Assembly: GCA_003427395.1 (NCBI GenBank)
Contig: BFEA01000156.1
Location: 499,803 to 535,753 of the forward strand
Origin: Chara braunii
Taxonomy: Eukaryota; Streptophyta; Charophyceae; Charales; Characeae
Direction of reading: 5' to 3'
DNA: 35,951 nt
A model generated the notes under the pieces. It had not been told where the DNA came from. It ran no database searches and saw nothing but the letters and a program-made list of their open reading frames with translations. Below, in pieces: positions 19,512 through 29,123 of the stretch (positions within the stretch are counted from its first letter, which is position 1; each line of letters opens with the position of its first letter). A program made the position numbers and the translations under genes.

Positions 19512-20574
19512 TGCAATGAACCCAGATCGTGAAGACAGTCGTCAACAATGCAAATCCGGATAAATGTCCATCGGCTGATGATTGCCAATAGTCAAAATGG
19601 TAACCAGACAGAATGAGATGAGTAATCATACACAGACGAAGAGAGAGGAGGGAGATGAGACAAAGGAGAGGAAAGTACCATGCCCACTTCTGCTACGGGT
19701 TCCCTCCTCGACTACCACCTCAATAATCAATAGTCTGAACGAGTATCTGAAGTAGCCTCAATGTGCCACGTGGCACATCTAATTAGTCCTTCATCAAAGC
19801 TGGAGCAATGTCACATGAAGACAACCACGATCTCTCCACAGTCCCGATCTCCTCCTGAATGACGATAATCAAAACAGCAATACAAGTCTCGTAGCCTCGC
19901 CTCGTTAGCCACAACAGAACACGTGGCAGCAGCCACATCAACCAATGATACATGTGGCAGCGGCCATATCAGCGATAGCGCCTGGCAGCTGCCACGTCAG
20001 CATGCCAAGAAGACAGGTGCAAGCTTGCCACCATGCTGGACCAGCAGCGCATTGTCGAAGTCACAATGCCAGCGTCGCAGCGTCTAGCCAGCGTTGAAGT
20101 CAACGCGTGAAGTCAGCCTCAACCTAAGGCAGAATGAATGAATCCAAAGCGAGGAAGTCAGTGCTTACGTAGCGTTGACGCGGGGTCTGGACCCCGGATG
20201 CTGCAACCTGTAGCCGTCCAGATCTTGAGGCAAACGAAAGCCCAGATTGGCCTGAAACTGAATTCCCTTCGGCCTGGATGCTTGTCTGGGTACCTGCGCA
20301 CAACAAGTGAGTGTATCCAACCAAGGGTCTGGGCGCAGTACCTTTGACTCTACAGTTGACTTTGACCCTTGAATTTCCAGTGTGCAGCGTCTCGTCTCAC
20401 ACCCAAACGCAGCCGACTCAGGACTGGGCGTGTAGTGGTCACACAACCCAGCGCAGACTGACGTAGGTCTGTATTGCCTGGGGTTGAGTTCTGGGCCCCA
20501 GGCTACTTCTGAACGGGGTTGCTGCACATGCATCATTGACGTTGTTTAAGGGGCGCTGAGCCCGTTCCTCAACA
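19512..20574 (-). repeat. 5' LTR of element 2, complete
   Basis: This 1063 bp LTR reads on the minus strand from TGTTGAGGAACGGGC to GGGTTCATTGCA. It contains a perfect 12 bp palindrome TGCCACGTGGCA (19763-19774, G-box CACGTG) and further CCACGTCA-type words near 19920-20000. The innermost 104 bp (20471-20574) have no partner in the 3' LTR. The outer end is set by TG/CA and by the end of gypsy-like sequence. Confidence 0.85.
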
Positions 20575-20660
20575 TGATAATTTCAGTTACTCCGGGTAGA
20601 CTGTGAGGATCCCGGCCTCAATCTTCCTATTGGAAATATCAGCCTATGGCACTAAGCGCC

Positions 20661-20697
<37 letters not shown>

Positions 20698-21034
20698 TTC
20701 AGGTGGGTGGTAAAAGAACCGACATCGGAGCGGCTCCCTCGGTCTCATTCTAGGGTCCCCTACCAAGAGCAAGACTTTACCCACCCCCAATCTCCATCCA
20801 CACTCCCCCAGCACCCCCCTCCTCAAACCAGCGCACTGTCCCGTACCCTATCCTAGCCCTCCACCTACCGCCGCCTCCCCATGAGTCAAACCCCAACCAG
20901 TTTAAACCATCAGTACTTGGCCCAGCTATGAAGTCCGACCCTTGGCCGACCGGTCAGCCGAGCCGTGCCGAGGCTCGAACTACTGGTTCTTCACTTCCCA
21001 GACCAAGTGCAAGAAAAAAGCGGAAAAACAACAT

Positions 21035-21065
<31 letters not shown>

Positions 21066-21069
21066 AAAA
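20575..21069. other. Short intergenic stretch, no gene seen
   Basis: This holds a 30-base poly-A run (20665-20694), C-rich unique sequence and a second A-run of 26 bases (21044-21069) that runs straight into the gap. No frame with recognisable protein features was found. Confidence 0.6.
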
Positions 21070-21525
21070 NNNNNNNNNNNNNNNNNNNNNNNNNNNNNNN
21101 NNNNNNNNNNNNNNNNNNNNNNNNNNNNNNNNNNNNNNNNNNNNNNNNNNNNNNNNNNNNNNNNNNNNNNNNNNNNNNNNNNNNNNNNNNNNNNNNNNNN
21201 NNNNNNNNNNNNNNNNNNNNNNNNNNNNNNNNNNNNNNNNNNNNNNNNNNNNNNNNNNNNNNNNNNNNNNNNNNNNNNNNNNNNNNNNNNNNNNNNNNNN
21301 NNNNNNNNNNNNNNNNNNNNNNNNNNNNNNNNNNNNNNNNNNNNNNNNNNNNNNNNNNNNNNNNNNNNNNNNNNNNNNNNNNNNNNNNNNNNNNNNNNNN
21401 NNNNNNNNNNNNNNNNNNNNNNNNNNNNNNNNNNNNNNNNNNNNNNNNNNNNNNNNNNNNNNNNNNNNNNNNNNNNNNNNNNNNNNNNNNNNNNNNNNNN
21501 NNNNNNNNNNNNNNNNNNNNNNNNN
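21070..21525. other. Assembly gap, 456 N
   Basis: The gap begins immediately after a poly-A run and ends inside the LTR of element 3. By comparison with the other LTR, the missing part should hold about 170 bp of that LTR (expected start near 21354 if the gap size is real). Confidence 0.95.
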
Positions 21526-22440
21526 GCGAGGCACAACTTACCTCCACCTTACGGGAGCTGTCACCTCCCTTCGGTGGGCGTATCCCCGCCGAGCTACAAG
21601 TCCACAGTACGAAAGTTAATCAGTTGCAATCGCAAAGGTGGCCCAGCCGAGGGCGTTTCTCGTTCGCTGTAGCATAGGGGGTACGCGCGGTAATACGCCT
21701 ATCGGACCCGCACGCGAACCGGCATCTTAGGGGGCTGAAGTCTCAGGCGCGGCCCGTCGCCGGTCGATTAGGACGCATTCCACACACGACGCGCACACCA
21801 CTTTACGAACAAAAAAATAAAACGCACACACACGCACATACAACACGACGCAACACAAACAACGCGACGACGCTCCTAGCCCCTCGGTAACCAACCCATA
21901 ACTTTCTGATGCGGAAGTCGGATAGGCGTCGCACGCGAGACTCAGTATAAAACCGCGCGGACGCAGGGCTAACTCATATCGACTAGCAATGCAAACGTGC
22001 GCAAGCAGTCGTGATGATGGCGTACCATGTAGTACCCGTACTCGCGCGGTCNGCGGACGCAGGGCTAACTCATATCGACTAGCAATGCAAACGTGCGCAA
22101 GCAGTCGTGATGATGGCGTACCATGTAGTACCCGTACTCGCGCGGTCCTCGTTAATCTCGAGGNTCGCGTTCGACACTCCAGTGCCGGCTTACACTCGCC
22201 TTGAGGGTTAATCTNTCGATGCTGGACAACCGCCATGCGCGGTTGAGGACCACACACCCTCTTCTGCACTCTGTGCAGCGCGGGTGGTACACAGGTCCGC
22301 GCATGTGGTGGCAGTCGTTTCTTGCGGCCCTAGGTAAGTCCTACTCCGGGCGTGGGCAAAAGTCAAGAGGTTTGACTTTGGCGGCTGCCACAGGCTACAA
22401 CGTCCAACTATAAAAATACCAAAAAAAACAAAGGACAACA
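21526..22440 (-). repeat. 3' LTR of element 3 (left end in gap)
   Basis: Homology to the 5' LTR covers 21526-22051, where the window's right edge stops the comparison. The inner end is placed at 22440 because the plus strand ends in ACAACA. It is followed by GGGGGTCTCCCTTTTCTCTC, that is, a purine-rich tract on the minus strand as expected of a polypurine tract. Length would be near 1.09 kb, including the hidden part. Single N occur at 22052, 22164 and 22215. Confidence 0.65.
21957..22147 (+). repeat. Exact 95 bp duplication around a single N
   Basis: Bases 21957-22051 and 22053-22147 are identical, with one N between them. The right-hand LTR stops at the same base (window end). This looks like two contig ends overlapping and joined with N, not a biological tandem. 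Confidence 0.85.
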
Positions 22441-23222
22441 GGGGGTCTCCCTTTTCTCTCAAGCCATAATCTGGCTAACCCCTGCGCACGATCTCAGTAA
22501 GCCGCGCGCATACCCAAGGCACATATAAGTATATATATACAAGGCTTATTTATATAGGATGATCACTTCTCACAGTCACAGTGAGGCTCCTCTCAGCCAT
22601 ATAAGTATGTAATCGTAGGCAGTCATATCCCGAAGCAGAACCACAACCATACCTGCAATCACATCAAAGATTCATCCAGAAGTCCATGCACTACACGGGG
22701 TCAACTTCAACCATTCCTTGCACGCATACCCCTCCATTTAGTCGTACAAGCCTCACTCGTGCAACTCTTAAATAAATACTCTGTACTTTTGTTGGATGAC
22801 CATTCAATACAGTCCGGATAAAAACACAACAAAACAATTCAAATCTCAAAGCTAAAGTCTTTAGGTTGAGTGGCAGGGGTGGATTGGAGTTGAATCGTAA
22901 ACCGACGAATAGGCCACCAACCTGTTATCAGTGATAACAGAAGATGATCCTCGTAGGATTAAAACTGAAACNAGTCCAAGTCCTGAATCGAAGTCCAATA
23001 AAAGTCTGTACCATAAGACAGGTCAATGCCCAAGCTAAATCATCAGCATATGGGGGATGAACCTCCATAGCACATTCTCACTCAAAGTTATNTGTCAACC
23101 AAGTCTAAGTCTATCTTTAAGCCAGTGCCCAAAGCAAATGTAGACTAATGACAGAATCTCCCCTATTCAGGGTGGATTGCCAAAATCGTCACCTGTTAAT
23201 AACCTAACTCCTTTAAATCAAG
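22441..23222. other. Untranslated region of element 3, no gene
   Basis: I see no coding sequence. It holds one perfect short palindrome (CTGTTATCA/TGATAACAG, 22922-22940) and scattered ambiguous bases at 22972 and 23092. Confidence 0.55.
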
Positions 23223-23610
23223 AAAATTTCGGCAGCGCTTCCCGTAGGAAAAGTGTCATTTCAGAATTTATATTAGCCCAAATATGAAACAAAAAATAGT
23301 CTTTCACTTTGCAAAATTTCGGCAACGCTTCCCGTAGGAAAAGTGTCTTTTCAGAATTTATATCAGCCCAAATAAGAAACAAAAAATAGTCTTCGACTTT
23401 CCAAAGTCCAATTTTGTCGAACTCCCTAAATTAGCAAAAAATTGGGCAGCACTCCTTTTAGAAAAATGGACTTTCCAGATTTTTACTAAATCATATATAA
23501 ACTTTAGACAAGTTGAACTTTGACAAGTCAAAACTTGACTAACTCCTTGGATTTGCAGAAATTTCGGCAGCGCTTCCCGTAGAGAAAGTAGCTTACCAAA
23601 ATTTATACAA
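23223..23610. repeat. Tandem repeat with AAATTTCGGCAGCGCTTCCC core, four units
   Basis: Units start near 23223, 23313, 23437 and 23558. Units 1 and 2 are 90 bp apart and differ at about 8 of 90 bases. Units 3 and 4 are more diverged. Each has AAATTTCGGCAGCGCTTCCC, then GTAGGAAAAGTG and an A/T-rich tail with (A)ATTTATA. It lies in the 3' part of element 3, upstream in plus coordinates of the hairpin array. No function is known to me. Confidence 0.85.
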
Positions 23611-23904
23611 AGTCAAGTATAACAAAAGATCTCGGAAAATGCGAGAATCGATCTAAGTAAAATAAACTTAGCTCAGAAAATGCAGAAATTGAAACTAACT
23701 CCTATTGCTCTAGCACGAGGCGAGCCTCTAAAACAACTACCTATCAACCTGACACTCAAACCAAGTAGTAGCCCCACTCAGCATCATGCAGGCCAAACCA
23801 CAAAGGTAAGTACTCTCACCATCCCCAAGTCAGACTCTACAAACAATAGTTTGTAACTTCTTAATGCTTTTATCCCTTTATAGCCAGCTTACAAAGGACA
23901 TAAA

Positions 23905-24728
23905 GTCAAGCCGTCCAATCTTATGGAACCTGCCTGACCCAGCCATTGAGTATACACGAACAGGTTGCACAACTACTTCTCTCTTCCTTTTAGGCGTATG
24001 ACTAAGCCGTTCATCTTACAAACAAGGCCTAGTCGCCCTGAGATGTTAAATATTCAGATTATATAGACCTCTCTGAACTTAATGTTCAAACATTGGGCAT
24101 AGGACTGAGCCGTTCATCTTAGAACAAGGCCCAACCTGCCCAAGGTTACCTTCTGTTACACTCTTAATTATACTCTCTTCACTTCATGATAAACTATAGC
24201 CTGGCCGTCCAATCTTATGGAACCCGTGCCGGCTAGCCTGTTCATAACTAGGATAGTATAAAATATAGTCAAAATTTAACCTTTTGGGTTCCAACATGTG
24301 CGAGGCTTTGGGCCAGATCGTCCAATCTTATGGAACATATCTGGTCCTCTGCCAGGTTCGTTTCTCTCTGATCCACTGTGTACAGCATGAGTCCAAGGTC
24401 GTCCAATCTTATGGACATGCCCTGCCCTCAGCGATAATTACTCCCTCAGAATGAAACAGGAAGGGGCTGAGCCGTCCAATCTTATGGACTTGCTCAGACC
24501 TCCTCGACCAACAACAAAAGAAACAAACCAAAACCCNAATTAAACATGGCAACCAAAACCGTCCAATCTTATGGTACAGGTTTGGCCCCTGAAAAGTCAA
24601 CCACAATCAAACCCTCACAATTCAGAGCAATCAGACCGGCCAATCTTATGGAACTNGTCTGACTCTCCATGCAATTCAAAAACAAACACAGCGGTCAGGC
24701 CGTCCAATCGTATGGAACTGGTCTGACC
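23905..24728. repeat. Array of ten hairpins with shared loop and covarying stems
   Basis: The core CGTCCAATCTTATGGA (plus strand) recurs at 23912, 24204, 24319, 24400, 24473, 24560, 24638 and 24701. Two variants, CGTTCATCTTA, lie near 24008 and 24111. In each the hexaloop ATCTTA (ATCGTA once) is closed by TCCA/TGGA, or GTTC/GAAC in the variant at 24112-24125. Outside, a 6-9 bp stem of different sequence surrounds each core: GACTAAGCC/GGCCTAGTC, GGGCCAGAT/ATCTGGTCC, CTGAGC/GCTCAG, CCAAAACC/GGTTTGG, TCAGAC/GTCTGA, GGTCAGGCC/GGTCTGACC. Outer pairing is weakest at 24388-24430. Spacing is 62-113 bp and linkers are unrelated. Two stems have A-C and two have G-T mismatches on the plus strand, so strand of action is undecided. 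Confidence 0.88.
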
Positions 24729-26399
24729 CCATAGGACCCTGCCAACCTCAAGCAAAACCACCTTTCACCCACCCTTCNCCCAGATGTAACTCCCTTTCTG
24801 TTCACAATCTGCCTTCAGGCAATCAACAAAGNTGAAACTGAGATTGCAAAGGCATTCCTTTACTTAGTCTGACTTATATCCTGAAAGTCAAACTAAAGTC
24901 AAAGTAGGGNCGCATACAGTATACTCAATAAAAACACAACAGTCAGTATAAATAGGGGCTAATATCTGGGTTTATANAAGGAAAGCAACAATTACCTTTC
25001 AATTTTCTGCCTCCAGAACTCCTCTTGAGTTNCGGCANAACTTNCGCAATCNGTGGGATGACTNCCCACAGAGTCTTGCTNCGGTCCTACGGGTTGCAAT
25101 CCCGCCTGCCGCCTTCCTCTCAGAACAGGACAAGACTTAGATTTAGAAGGGNAGAAGGAGATAGGTTTGAGACTCTCAGATCNAAGGAGGGTGCTCTCAG
25201 ACTCGCGCGAGAGGGCCTTGATATCCTTGAATCGCCTGAGGGCCCTGCAATGGCTGCTGAAGCACGNAGTAGCCTGATCAANCTGAAGTCAACTGNNGAA
25301 GTCAACCCTTTGTTGTTAACTCNNTGACGNCCTCCCTATCGTACAGTAACCCGTTTGNATAAATGACCTTTCCTCCAAGTCTCANCGTCTTCCTCCCAGA
25401 TCGGTCGTCGATACACAGCATGCTGAATCGGAGGTGACTTCGCGAAGTCTTCAANAAGGTATTGCCCGCACAGCGCTCGCGCACAGCCGCAAAGCNTTGT
25501 GGTACTACATAATACTTAGCCTCCACATGCCCTTGCACCACAGTAGGANAATCTGTGCGGCCCAACTAGCCACGCAATACTTAAACTGCATCCATGTGGG
25601 TATGCAATTCTCACTCAGCCNCGACAATTATTCAANGCACAACTGGACTNGCTCTNCTTCAACGAACAGGATGAGCNGTANGCCGNTTAATAGGTAAGTN
25701 GTCATCCGGTGGCTNGTCTCCTTGGTGCTCCGACTGAAGGGACGGGCCACACACCAAAGTATGGCCATGCTGCAGTCAAAACGCACGGTAACNAGGCTCT
25801 AGCAGCACCTCAAGTCTCGACACTGCCCCCCCCTTTTGCTGAGCTGGATTAAATGGGACGAACCCGGTCCCGGTCAACAGTCATGCCTACAATCTCCCTT
25901 GTTCTCTGATCCTAGCTATCCTTTTCACACGCAGCCCCTGTTCCTTCGTGCCCCGTGAAACTGACCCCCTACTAGCTTCAAGTCACGCACGAGAGCGGAT
26001 GAAGAACGTTCCCCCTGTTTGGTAAGCTCGAGCCGAGCCCTTGGCCGTAGTCAGGTAAATGCGGCATACGGTAGCGAACTGAGCCTCGTCGGGTCGAAAG
26101 AGTGTTGTCGTCGGACATAACACGGTCGTGCCGACTTGATCGACGGGCTGAGAGATGTTCGCTCTGCAGCTTAGCTACGGTAACAGGCATAAGCACCCGA
26201 ACTCTGAACCCAATCTCCTGATCATGCAGTCCGTAATTGGCAGTCGGGCGCCCCGCGGATCACGGCCTTGTTCCGCTATTCACCGAGTGTGCAAACTTAG
26301 GACGAATCTTCCCCCACAGCACGGGCAAGTTCGTCCCCCCCCCGCTTTTTGCAGCCTCTTCCTTGCGCAGCCCCACGTATCAACCCAGTCGGAACCAAA
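24729..26399. other. Low-quality, N-rich stretch without a supported gene
   Basis: Single ambiguous bases are frequent, densest from about 25031 to 25790. Open frames through them contain many unknown residues and no recognised domain. From 25860 to 26400 the sequence is clean but I see no gene, repeat or RNA in it. Confidence 0.6.
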
Positions 26400-29055
26400 C
26401 TCCGTTACCAATCCTTACCAGGCCATTTCAATCGCAAACCTCCGAAAACCCCTATTTGAGTTCTTTTCTCGCTCGATTTCACTCAAAAACAAGCGAGATA
26501 CATAAGTTTTACCCCCTCTTTTCCTCTCATTTCCTCTATACCTCCGCGCAACCTTTTTCTCACTAACCTCCTTATTCATGGATGTTCTCCTAAAACTTAC
26601 ACTAAATTCTAACTCGCCTACTATCAAAACCCCCAAAACGACTCTTTACTCACCCGTTTACATGAGGAAACGGGTGAGCTAACTGATCTCTTCCTCCACC
26701 ATTTCTCCTCCCGCCATGGCTCGTCGCACCCTCTTTCTCTACTAACACCTAATCCACTAACTTTCTACTAAAACTAACCATGCCATTGGATTCGCCGGGG
26801 GTCGGGGTCAAAACCCCGGGATCGGCTCTTCCTTCACCCGAAACCATGGGGAGTCGAGCGAGCTGGCCCTCCCCCCCTCTCTGCCATAGCCCGCAGCCTC
26901 TCGCATGCACCCGATGCAGAATAGTATCCCGGTTCATTCGCCTGTGTCTCCCTCCTTTCCGGCTTACTCCCGCCGTCTCCCGCGCACTGATCTCTCTACT
27001 AACCTCTAATCCTACTAACTCATCTTCGAAACTGATACCGCCACTACATTCGCCTGACTTCAGGACCTAGGATTTGGCGTTGGTTCGTCGGAACCCGCCA
27101 GTAATCGAGGTCACTATACGTTTTTCGCCCGTCGTCTTCTCTTCTCCCTCACTCCTCTATCACCCCGACGCACCACCTTCCCTTACTAACTTTACTTCTA
27201 CACATCCTACTCCCAATCTCAACGCATATCCGGGGTCGCCATGGCCAAAAAACCCCATCTCGCAACTTGGCCCGCCCGATTCCGTCGAGGAACGGGCGAG
27301 CTACCCTGCCTTTAGCCCGCCATAGCTCATCGCAGCACACCCTCCGCCTCGCACGCACCTGGACGCGGTTCCCGTCCGGGTTCACTCATCTCCCCTGCGT
27401 GCTTCGGCGAAGACCGCCTGACGGGTCCTACTGTGCGCAAGGGAGCCAACTACTACCTGGCTCGTATACCGTTTTATCCCACTGCGCCGTCGCTCCTCCG
27501 CTGCCAGGTAATGTTCCCCACTCTCTTTTTCCCTCTGCCCTGTCTTCAGTCCACCCGACTCGCTCCTCTGCCGGCTCCGCTCGTCACTCTGCCTCGACGT
27601 CCTATAGTCATTGTTGCCCGGTCCCACTTCTGCCGTGCCCGATCGCACCTCCTCCAGACGCAATTAACACCCTTTGTTGTCCCATCTCATCCGGCCCCGT
27701 TTCACTTGCCCCTATCCGGCCCGTTGCCCGCTGGCCGTCACCGGCTTCTGCTGCTTAGCGTAGCCCGGTCGAACCCGCGCTATCTCGCCGGTCCGACCGG
27801 TCCCAGCACTTGGCCATACATCAGCCTGTCTCCCTTGCTACTCCGCGCTCCCCTCCTTCCCACTGTGCATGCACCTGGCGTCCGACCCCATCCCGATTCA
27901 CCCCAGCCTCCTCTGCCTTTGCTACCTCAGCTCCCTATCACCTATCCCAACGCTCGTTGCTACCTCTGCCTTGCTCCACACAGCGCCTGTTACTGCCTCG
28001 GGCCCCCAAAGGGCAAGCTCTCGTTCAGACGGCTGGCCGCGGAGCTGAGAGCGCGGCCCGCTGCCGAGGTTGACTCTCAAGACTACAATTCAGGGAGCAA
28101 CAGAGCCCCCAGATTTCCTTCCGGGGAACCTGCCCACGGCCCTCTGCAAGGCCTATGCGTGGCCTTGGTACTTTGGGCCTGGTGCGACCTTCGGTGGTAA
28201 TAGCAAACGTTCAAATGGGAACTTTGCGGTGCCCGGTGCTCGTCGTGCCGCGGCCAATTCATGGTTGACGGGCGACGACAAAAACAATAAGGTATCTAGG
28301 GAAATCCTAACTGTCAAGGGACGACAGACGGGGGAAGAAAGAAGGGATGCTAACACCGTCTCAATGTCGCCATCGGCAGAACCAAGGGGGATAGCCCCGC
28401 CGGCCTTTGACCCCCTCGGTCCCTTCGCGCCACTCTGGTTTTCCCACGTCGTCGCCGCTCAATCTCGATCCCTGAACCTCTCAGACGAAAGTCCAGCGCC
28501 GTAACTAATAGCGCTAGGCCCAAGTCTGGGTCCAGCGCCTGCAGCGTACCATACAAGGCAGTGCGGTGCGGCGCTTTGGGCCAACAAAACCGGCTGCGCG
28601 GCTCCCAGTGCCCGCGCCGACTTGCTTATACCGTGCCATAATGGCCCCGCGCACCATCCTACGACGCCCCCCTTACCGCACGAAGTCCCGCCGTCGTTGA
28701 CGATGCCGTCGTCGAGGCTGTCCTCCTCGCGCGCGCTTGACTCGGTCAAACGTAGCCATCGAAAGAACACACCCCCTAGATCCTGGTTCAATCACGAGTG
28801 ACAAAAAAAATAAAGCCAAAAAAAATCAAAAATAAAAATAAACCAACCGGCGCCCGTGCCGGTTTTGCAATCAATATCAGGGGATGAATCACACGCGCCT
28901 TAAACCTGCGCGCCCACGCACTCTTTACTCTAGTCAACCAGCCAGTCAATGTATGTCACAGACGCAGCCGCGCCTAGCGCGGTGTACTTAATTTTTAAAG
29001 CAAACTTATTCTTGTCACTTGCAAAAACCAGGGCGGATACCCTTGTAAGGGTATT
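26400..29055. repeat. Repeat B, copy 2 (with internal tandem modules)
   Basis: This matches 1-2247 in its right part (28030-29055). The left part (26640-27420) is made of imperfect modules. Each module has a TACTAAC cluster, a GGGTC..AAAACCCC-like block, a GGAACGGGCGAGCT-like block and a CGCACCTGG...CCCGTCCGGGTTCACTC-like block. They appear at roughly 250-300 bp spacing. Long open frames on both strands (for example 27433-28200) are Pro/Arg/Ser/Leu-rich and arise from base composition; none shows a domain. Confidence 0.6.
26740..27190 (+). repeat. TACTAAC cluster within repeat B
   Basis: Exact TACTAAC occurs at 26740, 26997, 27013 and 27184, with near matches between. Copy 1 of the repeat has the same at 483 and 491. 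The heptamer equals the intron branch-point consensus and sits in pyrimidine-rich DNA. Confidence 0.55.
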
Positions 29056-29060
29056 CGCGT

Positions 29061-29123
29061 TGATAGCTTACCGGACCATATTAAGCGACGTGCCCGTCGC
29101 TTCGAAAAATCGAAAAGCTATCA
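29061..29123. repeat. Nested hairpins at the right edge of repeat B
   Basis: TGATAGCTT (29061-29069) pairs with AAGCTATCA (29115-29123). Inside, AAGCGACG (29083-29090) pairs with CGTCGCTT (29095-29102). A third overlapping pair TTCGA/TCGAA (29101-29114) would compete with the second. All arms are perfect. Confidence 0.7.

Larger units (their letters stand above)
12267..20574 (-). mobile_element. Ty3/gypsy LTR retrotransposon, element 2 (decayed, both LTRs)
   Basis: This 8.3 kb element reads on the minus strand: 5' LTR (20574-19512), initiator-Met PBS, leader with repeated CCACGTCA motifs, gag, protease, RT, RNase H, integrase, and 3' LTR (13227-12267). The order RT-RNase H-integrase defines Ty3/gypsy. 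The LTRs are about 97% identical over their first 320 bases, so insertion was fairly recent, yet every coding region is broken. The 3' LTR has lost about 104 bp of its inner end, together with the 3' end of pol and the polypurine tract. The outer flanks (TCAAG at left, TGATA at right) do not match, so no target-site duplication is visible. Confidence 0.93.

Noticed and set aside
20124-20536. ORF of about 120 residues in the LTR of element 2, also in the other LTR (12866-13216)
   Set aside because: Both lie in LTR sequence and their similarity only reflects LTR identity. No domain, and the frame shifts between copies.
2250-20574. Fungal origin of the elements
   Set aside because: The primer-binding sites are of plant initiator-Met type, and the Gag/Pol style and the TGACGTGGC motifs fit the green lineage better. 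This remains an inference.
12262-20579. Target-site duplication around element 2
   Set aside because: Flanking five bases are TCAAG and TGATA and do not match.
20928-21677. Open frames of about 180-250 residues across the gap
   Set aside because: They consist mainly of unknown residues from N and poly-Lys or poly-Phe from the A-run.
23905-24728. CRISPR-like array
   Set aside because: Repeat units are hairpins with differing flanks, spacing is irregular (62-113 bp), no cas genes exist and the setting is a eukaryotic retrotransposon.
25025-25327. Plus-strand ORF of about 100 residues in the N-rich region
   Set aside because: It contains about ten unknown residues and no recognisable motif, and the opposite strand is open too.
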